A stretch of DNA of 64,000 nucleotides from Echinicola salinicaeni (GCF_014280965.1 NZ_JACODZ010000012.1:39275-103274); one strand, 5' to 3'; shown: positions 53,795 to 61,101, counted from the first letter of the stretch. Program-made: numbers and translations. Notes: generated by a model from the letters alone, not told the origin.

Positions 53795-54199
53795 GGGGCT
53801 GACCGGTTTTGACAGTAGGTGTAAGGACTGGGCTCGCATGTCGGGTGGAGCATGTACGTCCGTGAATAATTCATGCGATCTATAATTGGCGAATCTAATT
53901 ACGCCATGGCTGCCTAATCAAACCCAATAGGGATTGATACTGCTTAAAGGGTTGAGTTGCGATAGTAATTCCCCGGCCACATCCCGCAGCTCTCTGACTT
54001 GGCAGAGCTGATCCTGGGGTGTCGACTTGCCAGGTCTAGCATTGGAGATGCTATTAATCCAATGCGAAATTCAAATAGCTAAGCTCTACGGTAGCTGTGT
54101 CATCCAGCAGCCCTGAGACGAAAATCCAACAGGTGACTAAACATGTAGACGGTACGGTGTTTCCCTATCTGGACCAGGGTTCGATTCCCTGCAGCTCCA
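53795..54199 (+). ncRNA. ssrA: Transfer-messenger RNA (tmRNA)
   Basis: Rescues stalled ribosomes and tags their products. The acceptor stem is formed by 5' GGGGCTG (53795-53801) with 3' CAGCTCC (54192-54198), one G-T pair, and the T-arm by GGTTCGATTCC near 54178. The 3' CCA is not encoded (the sequence continues ACAACA), so it must be added. A one-piece tmRNA of about 405 bases. The tag frame runs 53888-53917: GGC resume codon, peptide GESNYAMAA, then TAA, so the full tag is A-GESNYAMAA. The hydrophobic AMAA-type end fits ClpXP-style degradation. Small ORFs overlapping it on both strands are not genes. Confidence 0.95.
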
Positions 54200-54200
54200 C

Positions 54201-54247
54201 AACAAAAGGGGGTAAAGCGATTTTTTCGTTTTACCCCTTTCTTTTTT
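54201..54247 (+). terminator. Terminator of ssrA
   Basis: AAAGGGGGTAAAGCG pairs with CGTTTTACCCCTTT around a T-rich loop, followed by CTTTTTTG. It lies directly behind the tmRNA 3' end. Confidence 0.85.
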
Positions 54248-54340
54248 GCTCCCTTTCTCGCCTAAATAGCACAGTGCCATATAGATGCATTACACTTTTT
54301 AAGTAAATTGTCTGTTTTTACAACTTTAAATCATTTCACT

Positions 54341-54538
54341 ATGACAACTCAATTTTCTGTTTTATTACAGTCAACCTTTTCTGGTGCTTTAGGTGCCGCA
54401 CTTATTTTGGCACTTTTCATTATAGCCGTTATTGTTTTGAGATTAATTGGCGCTTGGATGTTACGAATAAATGAGGTCATTGACCGTCAGGACCAAATCC
54501 TACATGAACTCAGAAAGATGAATAATAGGTATGAGTGA
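54341..54538 (+). CDS. Small single-span membrane protein
   Basis: 65 residues from the ATG at 54341 (an in-frame TTG at 54308 would add 11). One hydrophobic helix (about 13-38: GALGAALILALFIIAVIVLRLIGAWML) is followed by a charged helical tail (NEVIDRQDQILHELRKMNN). The layout suggests a small inner-membrane protein with a cytoplasmic coiled tail. No family recognised, no operon partner. Protein-like composition and an isolated position after the tmRNA terminator support a real gene at moderate confidence. Confidence 0.55.
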   Translation: MTTQFSVLLQSTFSGALGAALILALFIIAVIVLRLIGAWMLRINEVIDRQDQILHELRKMNNRYE

Positions 54539-54717
54539 TATAATGAAATTAATACTGGAAGCCATCAAATAAAAACAGACTACTCTCTAGGTCAATAATA
54601 AATAGTAGAAGGAAATGAAAGACGGATCCCCCCTTCTTACTTATCAGCTATTTTTCAACCATATTATTCTTCTACCAAAAGCCTTATTTCCTCTACAGCT
54701 TGATTCGATTTGGATGG
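54539..54717. other. Interval after the small membrane protein gene
   Basis: About 180 bases before the large hairpin; nothing recognised. A short reverse-strand frame here is protein-like but lacks a start, so it is not called. Confidence 0.3.
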
Positions 54718-54767
54718 ATCAATAGTAAAAACCGAGGTGAATATTGACCTCGGTTTTTACTATTGAT
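54718..54767 (-). terminator. 21-bp perfect inverted repeat, terminator of the small divergent ORF
   Basis: Perfect 21-bp arms (54718-54738 and 54747-54767) enclose an 8-base loop; the core is ACCGAGGT/ACCTCGGT flanked by A and T runs. On the reverse strand it spans the stop codon of the 32-codon ORF at 54760-54858 and is T-rich inside its second arm. The stem is longer than usual for a terminator, so another RNA role is possible. Confidence 0.65.
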
Positions 54768-54858
54768 AAACTGTAGCATTTTCCAATATATAGTTACACT
54801 GATAGACATCTGTTTCATTGAGTTTGAGCTTCCCATTGAAGATCATTTCCTCATCCAT
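54760..54858 (-). CDS. Candidate small protein, 32 residues, divergent from merC
   Basis: A complete frame from ATG (54858) to TAG (54760-54762) starting MDEEMIFNGKLKLNETDVY and ending ENATVYQ, with one cysteine (C21). It is acidic, has no membrane segment and is not recognised. Three things support it: an exact -7 box TAGCTTTG on the same strand at 54890-54897, protein-like composition, and a 21-bp hairpin at its stop codon. Its -33 region overlaps the first TGCAA-N5-TTGCA operator, so it should be controlled together with the MerC-COG0523 genes. It could also be the relic of a longer gene. Confidence 0.4.
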   Translation of the reverse strand: MDEEMIFNGKLKLNETDVYQCNYILENATVYQ

Positions 54859-54889
54859 CACTGATCATATTTTTTAGTTTAGGATGACA

Positions 54890-54897
54890 CAAAGCTA
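54890..54897 (-). promoter_or_regulatory. Bacteroidota -7 box for the divergent small ORF
   Basis: The reverse strand reads TAGCTTTG, an exact TAnnTTTG match. At 19-base spacing the -33 region reads TTGC and lies inside the operator at 54916-54930, so a bound repressor would block it. Confidence 0.45.
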
Positions 54898-54915
54898 GGG
54901 AGCAAAACCTTTATT

Positions 54916-54930
54916 TGCAATAGTGTTGCA
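54916..54930. promoter_or_regulatory. Zur-like operator, copy 1
   Basis: TGCAATAGTGTTGCA: perfect TGCAA/TTGCA half-sites around five bases, which can be read as a 7-1-7 Fur-family dyad with one mismatch. Zinc control is inferred from the COG0523 and MerC genes downstream. Confidence 0.6.
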
Positions 54931-54954
54931 TTTAAATTACTAAACGATTAATAT

Positions 54955-54969
54955 TGCAACATAATTGCA
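54955..54969. promoter_or_regulatory. Zur-like operator, copy 2
   Basis: TGCAACATAATTGCA: the same TGCAA-N5-TTGCA dyad, 39 bases centre to centre from copy 1 and ending 15 bases before the merC-like ATG. Confidence 0.6.
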
Positions 54970-54984
54970 TAAACAGCTACCTAA

Positions 54985-55461
54985 ATGAAAAATTCCTTTA
55001 TAGGCGCCCATCTGGACTTTATCGGATTTTCCACTTCCTTGGCCTGCGCGCTCCATTGCGCCGCCCTGCCATTTTTGATAAGTGTCTTGCCCCTGATCGG
55101 ACTGGGCTTCCTGATGAATCAATGGATAGAATACATCATCATCCTGCTGGGCTTCTTTCTGGCAGTATTTGCCCTGTCCCATGGATTTTGGAACCACCAC
55201 CGCAATTCCCTTCCATTGCTATTGATCCTTATTGGTTTCGGAATCATCCTGGCAGGCCTGATCTTCGGTCATGGAGCTGCAGCACATGCCATTACTCGCT
55301 CCGGGCCGTTTCCGCTCATTGAAATCAATAAAAATCCATCAACAGTAGAACATTTCATCACACCCATTGGCGCTGTATTCGTAAGCGCAGCCCATTATAT
55401 CAATTGGCATTATATCAAGAAATCAAAAATCGGCTGTACTCCCGGTGAAAACATAAAATAG
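54985..55461 (+). CDS. MerC-domain membrane protein
   Basis: 158 residues with four membrane helices. The MerC pattern is clear: an N-terminal helix with a Cys pair region ([28 protein letters not shown]), then [27 protein letters not shown]. MerC was named as a mercury importer; in Bacteroidota such proteins often sit with COG0523 metallochaperones, pointing to zinc or another soft metal. The histidine-rich loops ([17 protein letters not shown]) add potential ligands. It is first in an operon with the COG0523 gene seven bases on, behind two operators. Composition from here on looks richer in GC than the earlier genes. Confidence 0.82.
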   Translation: MKNSFIGAHLDFIGFSTSLACALHCAALPFLISVLPLIGLGFLMNQWIEYIIILLGFFLAVFALSHGFWNHHRNSLPLLLILIGFGIILAGLIFGHGAAAHAITRSGPFPLIEINKNPSTVEHFITPIGAVFVSAAHYINWHYIKKSKIGCTPGENIK

Positions 55462-55468
55462 TCATCCC

Positions 55469-56662
55469 ATGCAAAACAAAATTCCAGTAACAGTACTGAG
55501 CGGCTTTTTGGGCGCCGGCAAAACAACCTTGCTCAACCATATCCTCCAAAACCGGGAAGGTTATAAAGTTGCTGTTATCGTCAATGATATGAGTGAAGTA
55601 AATGTGGATGCCCAGCTGGTCCAAAATGAAATAAAACTGAGCAGAACAGAAGAAAAACTTATTGAAATGTCCAATGGATGCATCTGCTGCACCCTAAGGG
55701 AAGACCTCATCGAGGAAGTACAAAAACTGGCCCTCCAAAAGAAGTTTGACTACCTCCTGATCGAAAGTACTGGGATATCCGAGCCCATTCCTGTGGCCCA
55801 GACCTTTTCTTTTGAGACGGGGGACCAGCTCATGGACCTCTGTCATATCAGCAAGCTGGACACCATGGTGACCCTCGTGGATGCCTTTAATTTCTTCAAG
55901 GACTTCGGCTCGGCAGAAACCATTCTGGATCGCCAAATGACCGATGACCCGGAGGATGCAAGATCCATCGTCAACCTCCTCACTGACCAGGTAGAATTTG
56001 CCAATGTCATCATCCTTAACAAAACTGACCTAGTCACTGAAGAACAGCTAAAACTCCTAGAAGAACTATTGATCAAACTCAATCCAGAAGCCAAGATCAT
56101 CCAGACATCCTATGGAAAAGTAAACCTAAATGAAGTGGTGGACACTGGATTGTTCGACTACGAAAAAGCCGAGCAGTCAGCTGGCTGGCTCAAGGAGCTG
56201 AACAAGGAACATGTACCCGAAACAGAAGAGTATGGTATCGGCAGTTTTGTATTTAGAGATCACAGACCATTTCACCCAGGAAGGTTTTGGAACTATATCC
56301 GTACTTCATGGCCCAGCAATATAGTGAGGAGCAAAGGGCTCTTTTGGCTGGCCTCCAGGCCCCAGCATGCCCTCTTATGGAGCCAGGCCGGTGGCTCATC
56401 GAAGGCTGAAACCTTTGGCACCTGGTGGGCGGCCTATTCCGAAAAAGAACGCCTGAACAACCCTAGCTATATCGAAAATCGTGACCTGATAGCCGAAAAA
56501 TGGGACCGCCAATATGGCGATCGCATGAACGAACTGGTCATCATAGGCCAGGAATTGGACGAGGAGGAAATCACAAAAGAACTGAAGGCCTGCCTGATTA
56601 CAGAAAATGATACGGCCAATTTCTCCCTTAGCGCCCAGCTGAATGATGAATGGCCCCTTTAG
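55469..56662 (+). CDS. COG0523 GTPase metallochaperone (ZigA/YciC-like), copy 1
   Basis: 397 residues. G3E GTPase of the COG0523 family: Walker [17 protein letters not shown] (12-19), metal-binding [11 protein letters not shown] with C71-x-C73-C74, switch ESTGISEP and G4 NKTD near 187. The C-terminal CobW_C domain (about 265-390) contains [17 protein letters not shown] and [11 protein letters not shown]. Members deliver zinc to proteins during zinc shortage and are frequently repressed by Zur; others serve cobalt or nitrile hydratase. Length and CobW_C features fit the ZigA/YciC group. Immediately follows the MerC-like gene. Confidence 0.88.
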   Translation: MQNKIPVTVLSGFLGAGKTTLLNHILQNREGYKVAVIVNDMSEVNVDAQLVQNEIKLSRTEEKLIEMSNGCICCTLREDLIEEVQKLALQKKFDYLLIESTGISEPIPVAQTFSFETGDQLMDLCHISKLDTMVTLVDAFNFFKDFGSAETILDRQMTDDPEDARSIVNLLTDQVEFANVIILNKTDLVTEEQLKLLEELLIKLNPEAKIIQTSYGKVNLNEVVDTGLFDYEKAEQSAGWLKELNKEHVPETEEYGIGSFVFRDHRPFHPGRFWNYIRTSWPSNIVRSKGLFWLASRPQHALLWSQAGGSSKAETFGTWWAAYSEKERLNNPSYIENRDLIAEKWDRQYGDRMNELVIIGQELDEEEITKELKACLITENDTANFSLSAQLNDEWPL

Positions 56663-56752
56663 AAACTAATAATGTGAATTATGTATATCCGCAATTGCAC
56701 CACTGGATTTTGAATAGTATGATAATCTTTCAAAAAGCACATGAAAGTCCCA

Positions 56753-56860
56753 AGAAATCAGATTTTATTCCGTGCAAACCTGTCTTCCGCCAGGTAGATC
56801 TGTGGAATTCGTGAGAAATAAAGCTACTGGTGTGAAAACGGATAATCATAATGTGAATTC
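56753..56860 (+). repeat. Dispersed intergenic repeat, copy 2
   Basis: Partner of the element at 25569-25670, same orientation, about 80 percent identical over the shared blocks by eye (CCGCCAGGTA, GTGAGAAATAA, GATAATCATA). It fills part of the gap between the two COG0523 genes. Confidence 0.7.
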
Positions 56861-56906
56861 AAGCAAAATAGAAAACCAGGATTCCCCTATTTAAATTTCA
56901 TAGTTC

Positions 56907-57878
56907 ATGTCCTTACCAACACCTCCTTCCAAGATCAAGGTTTACCTATTGACCGGCTTTTTGGGAGCTGGAAAAACCACCGTTTTGAATGGTCTTTTAA
57001 AAGCCAAGAAAGACGAGGAGAACATCATCATTGAAAATGAATTTGGAAAAGTGTCCATTGACGCCCACTTGGTTGAAACACGGTATTGCTCCCTTTTTGA
57101 AATGAACAATGGCTGTATTTGCTGTTCCCTGGACAATGAACTGGTAGAAACACTGGCCTCCATTCTTAATGCGGATGTACAGCCCGACAACCTGTTCATT
57201 GAGGCATCAGGAGTGGCAGATCCTGGCAGCATTATAGCCCTCTTCCGTAAAGAAGAAGTCGCCAACTTCTTTCAGCTCCAACAGGTAGTGGCTGTGGTAG
57301 ACACTACGGTGGTGGAAGACTGGATAGAAGAAATCCCAGAGGTCAGCCGCCAGCTGGCCACTGCGGATTTGATCGTTCTGAACAAAAAATCCCAGGTCGC
57401 CCCATCCTACCTTTCATCCTTAACCCAACTGATGCAAAGCATCAATTCCCTGGCAACCGTCTTGGCCAGCGACCACGGCCATATCCCCCATGACCTTTTT
57501 ACCCAAGCCAAAAAGACTTGGGATCCTGCCATAAGCACCTATGAAATAGCCGCTAAGCCCCAGCAACACCCTTTGAAAAGCATGCTATTTGAAGTGGAAA
57601 CACCTATCGATAGGGAAATATTGCTCAGCCAACTTACCCTGACCTTCTTCCTAAGCTATCACCAACTGTACCGGATGAAGGGATTGGTTTGGCTATCCGA
57701 CAGCCCACAACCACATATCGTCCAGACCCATGGCCGGCAAGTGCATATAGCACCATTGGAAGGGGAGTCAAAATTGCCCTACCCAAAATCCCAACTGATC
57801 TTTATCGGCAAGGGCCTAGAACGAAAATCCCTGCAGAAGATCATTAATAAAGTCCTAGCTACAAAACAATTAAGGTAG
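56907..57878 (+). CDS. COG0523 GTPase, copy 2, with altered G4 motif
   Basis: 323 residues. Walker [17 protein letters not shown] (17-24), GCICCSLDNEL with C70-x-C72-C73, EASGVADPGS switch and a shorter CobW_C region (RMKGLVWLSD, HGRQVHIAPL). The G4 motif, which normally ends in the aspartate that selects guanine, reads N159-K-K-S162, so nucleotide preference may be relaxed. It is only distantly related to copy 1 and probably serves another client. It is separated from copy 1 by 244 bases with a repeat element, and no TGCAA dyad lies directly upstream. Confidence 0.85.
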   Translation: MSLPTPPSKIKVYLLTGFLGAGKTTVLNGLLKAKKDEENIIIENEFGKVSIDAHLVETRYCSLFEMNNGCICCSLDNELVETLASILNADVQPDNLFIEASGVADPGSIIALFRKEEVANFFQLQQVVAVVDTTVVEDWIEEIPEVSRQLATADLIVLNKKSQVAPSYLSSLTQLMQSINSLATVLASDHGHIPHDLFTQAKKTWDPAISTYEIAAKPQQHPLKSMLFEVETPIDREILLSQLTLTFFLSYHQLYRMKGLVWLSDSPQPHIVQTHGRQVHIAPLEGESKLPYPKSQLIFIGKGLERKSLQKIINKVLATKQLR

Positions 57879-58110
57879 ACCTTTGGTAAGAGATATAATA
57901 GGTTTCCACTCATCAGCCCCTTTCCTGATGTCAAAAAATTAGGATTACCTATTTAATACCATTCGCGAACGATTAAGAACGTTTACGAAGGAATATAAAT
58001 AGTTTTTTACCGATAAAAGACCATGACGGCTTCCTCTTATAGGAATAGTATTACTATAAAAAAGCTGGGTGTAATTTGTAATTACACCCGGCTATTCCTA
58101 CCATTTAGTG
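57879..58110. other. Interval with terminator-like hairpin
   Basis: Contains an imperfect AGCTGGGTGTAATT / AATTACACCCGGCT hairpin at 58063-58093 preceded by A-runs (terminator orientation on the reverse strand). Otherwise nothing recognised. Confidence 0.45.
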
Positions 58111-58203
58111 ATGAATCTAAAAATCAACATTAATGGTTATACCCCTGACTTGGTGGAGTATGCCACTCCACCCTACTATCCTGGGATTTTATTTGAGAAA
58201 TAA
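58111..58203 (+). CDS. Candidate 30-residue ORF between two hairpins
   Basis: ATG to TAA frame starting MNLKININGYTPDLVEYA and ending PGILFEK. Aromatic and proline-rich, no membrane segment, not recognised. It sits between hairpins at 58063-58093 and 58217-58252, and its middle coincides with an 8-bp inverted repeat GGTGGAGT/ACTCCACC (58152-58172). No promoter box with exact consensus is seen. It may be a small peptide gene, the relic of a larger gene, or chance. Confidence 0.25.
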   Translation: MNLKININGYTPDLVEYATPPYYPGILFEK

Positions 58204-58216
58204 AAAAGTAATCAGC

Positions 58217-58252
58217 ACAAAAAAAAACCACCTCAAATAAATGAGATGGCTT
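58217..58252. terminator. Terminator of the lysis-like cassette
   Basis: CCACCTCA pairs with TGAGATGG (one A/T offset tolerated as G-T) around AATAAA; the reverse strand continues into nine T residues. It ends the reverse-strand cassette whose last stop is at 58362. Confidence 0.7.
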
Positions 58253-58261
58253 TTGATAATT

Positions 58262-58360
58262 GATGACTTTAGCCTTTAGACCTTTGGCTTTAGACTTACT
58301 TCTTTCAGCCTTAGACCTTGAGCTTTAAGCTTTTCACTTTCGGCCTTAGACCTTGAGCTT
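58262..58360. repeat. Degenerate tandem repeat abutting the cassette's last gene
   Basis: CCTTAGACCTTGAGCTT occurs at 58309-58325 and 58344-58360 (period 35), with looser copies (GCCTTTAGACCTTTGGCTT) before them. The array ends two bases from the stop codon of the gene at 58362. Confidence 0.65.
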
Positions 58361-58361
58361 T

Positions 58362-58598
58362 TCACACTCCTTGATCCTCTTCATTTTTCAAAGTGGAAGT
58401 TTCGGATACCGTCAGCTGACTTATACTACTTATCAATCCTCCAGCTATAAACAGATAATCTGGCAAATCCTCTAAAACCTCAATCGGTATCCCATAGAGT
58501 GTTATGGCTGTAGCCACCAATGCAGCTCCTACTTCCTGCATCCTCCTAAAGAAGGGAGGTGTAGGAGACTTCAATCTTCTGATTATTTCCTTTTTCAT
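58362..58598 (-). CDS. Holin-like small membrane protein
   Basis: 78 residues. A basic start MKKEIIRRLKSPTPPFFRRMQEVG is followed by two short hydrophobic segments (about 24-40 and 48-64) and an acidic tail. This layout (RLKSPTPxFFRR, then two helices ending SQLTV) is shared with holin-like genes of Bacteroidota phages. Fourth and last gene of a reverse-strand cassette, 27 bases after the previous gene. Membrane-hole formation is inferred only from resemblance and context. Confidence 0.6.
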   Translation of the reverse strand: MKKEIIRRLKSPTPPFFRRMQEVGAALVATAITLYGIPIEVLEDLPDYLFIAGGLISSISQLTVSETSTLKNEEDQGV

Positions 58599-58625
58599 GA
58601 TTCTTATTTAATCAATGGCAAATCA

Positions 58626-58847
58626 TTAACTACCCGATACAAAATGGGAACTGGCCTTCCCCATTCCCATTACCTTTAGCAACCTGACCAGATCCACTTT
58701 GATAAAGCCCACTTCCTTCCTTAGCTGAATCATATCAGCCTGGACAGCCCTAAAATCCCTGTGCATATAATGCAGGAAATAAGCGATGATGGAGAGGAGG
58801 GCCGATACTAGCCCTCCTAGCCCTACCAAATAGATGCTTCCGTCCAT
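58626..58847 (-). CDS. Small membrane protein with coiled-coil tail (cassette gene 3)
   Basis: 73 residues. One N-terminal helix (about 4-24: YLVGLGGLVSALLSIIAYFLHYM) then a coiled-coil-like stretch (DFRAVQADMIQLRKEVGFIKVDLVRLLKVM). The plan resembles phage spanin or holin accessory proteins. It overlaps the end of the DUF5675-like gene by 25 bases, which indicates coupled expression and supports reality of both. No family is certain. Confidence 0.6.
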   Translation of the reverse strand: MDGSIYLVGLGGLVSALLSIIAYFLHYMHRDFRAVQADMIQLRKEVGFIKVDLVRLLKVMGMGKASSHFVSGS

Positions 58848-59272
58848 GATCCTTCACCCATACATAAATTGAGGCCTTCATTTACATCACTATAAATCTC
58901 CAATAATACCTCATCTTCTGATTGGAATAATTCATGGAGCCTATCCCTAAGCTTTAGAAATGCAAGTCTGGAAAAACTTCCCTTACCCTCTTTTTCTATG
59001 TCTGTTACCGGACAGATATAATTGGATGGCACCTCTTCCTTCTTTAGTGGAGAAAACTGGCTCACTAGCTTGCCTTTCAGCTTGCATATGCCATAACTCC
59101 ACCCGCCTATTTCTTCATAAAGGAGACCAAGTCGGTACATCCCTTCAGCAATACACGGTAAGGATGGATGGGCCCTACTGGCCTCCAAAACCTGGCAAAT
59201 TGGCTTCCCCTGAAGGGAAATTTCACCATGGGTGGCCGTCGGCCAATAACTCCGTTTCAATAAAAGCTTCAT
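58823..59272 (-). CDS. DUF5675-like protein (cassette gene 2)
   Basis: 149 residues. Pattern MKLLLKRSYWPTATHGEISLQGKPICQVLEASR then LPCIAEGMYRLG matches the opening of DUF5675, a domain common in phage and phage-like regions of Bacteroidota, where it sits by lysis genes. The C-terminal half (FSRLAFLKLRDRLHELFQSEDEVLLEIY) is less typical. Enzymatic activity, if any, is unknown. It follows the 248-residue gene by three bases and overlaps the next gene. Confidence 0.6.
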   Translation of the reverse strand: MKLLLKRSYWPTATHGEISLQGKPICQVLEASRAHPSLPCIAEGMYRLGLLYEEIGGWSYGICKLKGKLVSQFSPLKKEEVPSNYICPVTDIEKEGKGSFSRLAFLKLRDRLHELFQSEDEVLLEIYSDVNEGLNLCMGEGSWTEASIW

Positions 59273-59275
59273 GGC

Positions 59276-60022
59276 TTATACCACTTCGGTCAACAAAATC
59301 GAAGCAGCATTATGCGCCCCATTATTCAATGGGTACTCCTGCCCATTGACCTCTTGGATAAACTCCACCCCTAGGACAAATGCCTTATGGGATTCCGTTA
59401 AGCCTGATTTGTCCACGCTCAGGGACAATCCCGTTACTGGATCTCCTACTGGAAGTAATCCAGAATCAACAGAAAAGGTGGATCTTTCCTTACTGGTCAA
59501 ATCCAAACTCACCCCAGAGGCAAAGATTTTAAAATGGGTAGTGCCCTCAGGAATCATTAGATGATCTGCAGGATTAAAATCCGAAAAACTCACATCTAAA
59601 GATGCCGCAGCATCCGCTATGGTAAACTCCATATATAAGGTAGATCCCAACCGGGTCCTTCCATTGATTTCAAGTCCGGTCAGCAAATTCCAATCTCCTT
59701 CAATTACCTTCCGGTCTCCACGCTTGTTTACAGGATCAGTCTTAAGAATTTTCAGCATGGCACTGTAAATTCGGTTATAGAGCCTGGAATCGCTGGCTTT
59801 CAATAGCACATCCCTAAAGGTATCCTTGAGAAATTTGGCTCCGTCTGCTGCGGTTGCAAATTCCCTTAGGTTCTCTCGGGTTCGTGCATACTTGGGATCA
59901 CTCATGATCCGCGATTTGCTTACACCACCTTTGGCTCGGGCAAAATACCCATCCTTGGTCTTATAAAACGACAGTCCTCCCACTGCCCCATTTAACGTTA
60001 TTATACTCGTTTGTTTAGCCAT
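59276..60022 (-). CDS. Conserved Bacteroidota cassette protein of unknown function (cassette gene 1)
   Basis: 248 residues. It starts MAKQTSIITLNGAVGGLSFYKTKDGYFARAKGG, continuing VSKSRIMSDPKYARTRENLREFATAADGAKFLKDTF, a signature I associate with phage- or structure-like proteins in this phylum. The C-terminal part is beta-rich (STLYMEFTIADAAASLDVSFSDF, HFKIFASGVSLDL). No signal peptide or membrane helix. Position first in a cassette with DUF5675-like and two holin-like proteins suggests a phage-derived module. No terminase, capsid or integrase is nearby. I cannot give it a function. Confidence 0.65.
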   Translation of the reverse strand: MAKQTSIITLNGAVGGLSFYKTKDGYFARAKGGVSKSRIMSDPKYARTRENLREFATAADGAKFLKDTFRDVLLKASDSRLYNRIYSAMLKILKTDPVNKRGDRKVIEGDWNLLTGLEINGRTRLGSTLYMEFTIADAAASLDVSFSDFNPADHLMIPEGTTHFKIFASGVSLDLTSKERSTFSVDSGLLPVGDPVTGLSLSVDKSGLTESHKAFVLGVEFIQEVNGQEYPLNNGAHNAASILLTEVV

Positions 60023-60900
60023 TTCATTTACGTTTTTAAGTTAAACATACCCGATAATGACCCTTTCATTCTAATTTTTCAAATGAACATGCGCTTCCTG
60101 CGCATTGTTCGTTTTTACCCATTCCCTGCACCCTAATTCCCCCAAATCCGTCATTGCAAAGGATCCGCCCTGCCTGACACCAGGTAGCAGGAACGGCGGA
60201 GACTGAGGCAATAGCCCTTTCTCAAATCCGTCATTGCGATTCGCCCTGTCTGACGCCAGGCAGGCGTGGTGGAGAAGCCCGCCTCCCGGAGGGCAGGCAA
60301 TCCCACCTTGTGAAGACGAGATTTCCCTAAAACCCGTCATTGCGATTCTTGGGACACTGAGCATGCCGAAGTGCACCAAGGAGAAGCAATCCCGTCTACC
60401 GAAGAGGAGATGGCTTCACTGAGCTACCATTGACAGTGACGAGAATCAAAGTCACTCGCCGCGGCGAGAGGATCTCTTTTCCTAATCGTTACTGGAAGAG
60501 ATGCTTTCCCGATAATCGGGACAGGCTCTATCGTCAGCATGACATCGATTTTAAGCTCACGTTATACAACCCTTTTATATTTGAGAAAATGTTGGTTTCT
60601 CGCAGTGACGTACCCCCTCTTTCTTCTTTCCTCTTTTTTCTTTACTCTGTTCTCTTTCCTCCAATCATGATACTTGATACTAAGTACTAGCTACTTGATA
60701 CTACATTCCCTATACTTCCCTAGTACATACCTTGGGGATACCTTGGGGATACGTTCCCTTTTCGCTATTTTCCAAGAAATCATGGTATTTTTCTAAGACA
60801 CTTCACAAGATTAAAAAATCTCCTCCACTTCCTTCCATCTCCGCTCTTCAATTCCTCATTTTACATTCTTCATTTCTTATTCTGTCTCCAGTCTCACGTC
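60023..60900. other. Repeat-rich interval without genes
   Basis: About 880 bases. Its left half is a block of palindromic repeats (60145-60610); the right half (60611-60900) is T/C-rich low-complexity sequence with short direct repeats (CTTGGGGATAC twice near 60735). Frames of 60-100 codons on both strands here are by-products of the repeats. Confidence 0.6.
60145..60610. repeat. Cluster of CGTCATTGCGA palindromic repeats
   Basis: Three direct copies of (A)CCGTCATTGC at 60149, 60229 and 60335, and an inverted copy TCGCAGTGACG at 60600-60610. Internal palindromes include CCTGTCTGACGCCAGGCAGG, CTCGCCGCGGCGAG near 60457 and CCCGATAATCGGG near 60508. Elements bounded by CGTCATTGCGA are known as dispersed non-coding repeats in many bacteria. 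Confidence 0.75.
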
Positions 60901-61101
60901 TCAATCAATATACTCCATCACCTTCTCCTCGGGAATCCCACTGAAGGAAGAAAATTCAGAAACAGTAATATATTGCTCTGGCCCCTTATTGAGCAGGCGC
61001 CGGATCTTGGCAATTACCTCTTGGGCATGACGGATACTCCTTCCAGTGAGCAACTGGATATCCTTGGGATAAATCACACATCGTTTCTTTTTACGGAACA
61101 T
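60901..61101 (-). CDS. Small helix-turn-helix-like protein
   Basis: 66 residues from the ATG at 61101; upstream codons to 61152 look untranslated. Reads MFRKKKRCVIYPKDIQLLTGRSIRHAQEVIAKIRRLLNK then YITVSEFSSFSGIPEEKVMEYI. Similar short proteins (VIYPKDIQxITGRS...EFCxFTGL) occur throughout Bacteroidota and appear to be compact DNA-binding helix-turn-helix pairs; function not established. It follows the Crp-terpene-synthase-like gene downstream on the same strand (135 bases), so it could share its transcript. Confidence 0.65.
   Translation of the reverse strand: MFRKKKRCVIYPKDIQLLTGRSIRHAQEVIAKIRRLLNKGPEQYITVSEFSSFSGIPEEKVMEYID

Noticed and set aside
53665..54306. Short frames on both strands at 53665-53874 and 54097-54306
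   Set aside because: They overlap the tmRNA gene, whose acceptor stem, T-arm and tag frame are clear.
56663..56906. Zur-like site before the second COG0523 gene
   Set aside because: Only GCAATTGC without the five-base spacer was found, so it does not match the TGCAA-N5-TTGCA sites.
60071..60690. Three frames of 62-102 codons
   Set aside because: They lie in or beside palindromic repeats; the translations are repeat-derived (many Pro, Gly, Arg) with no family.
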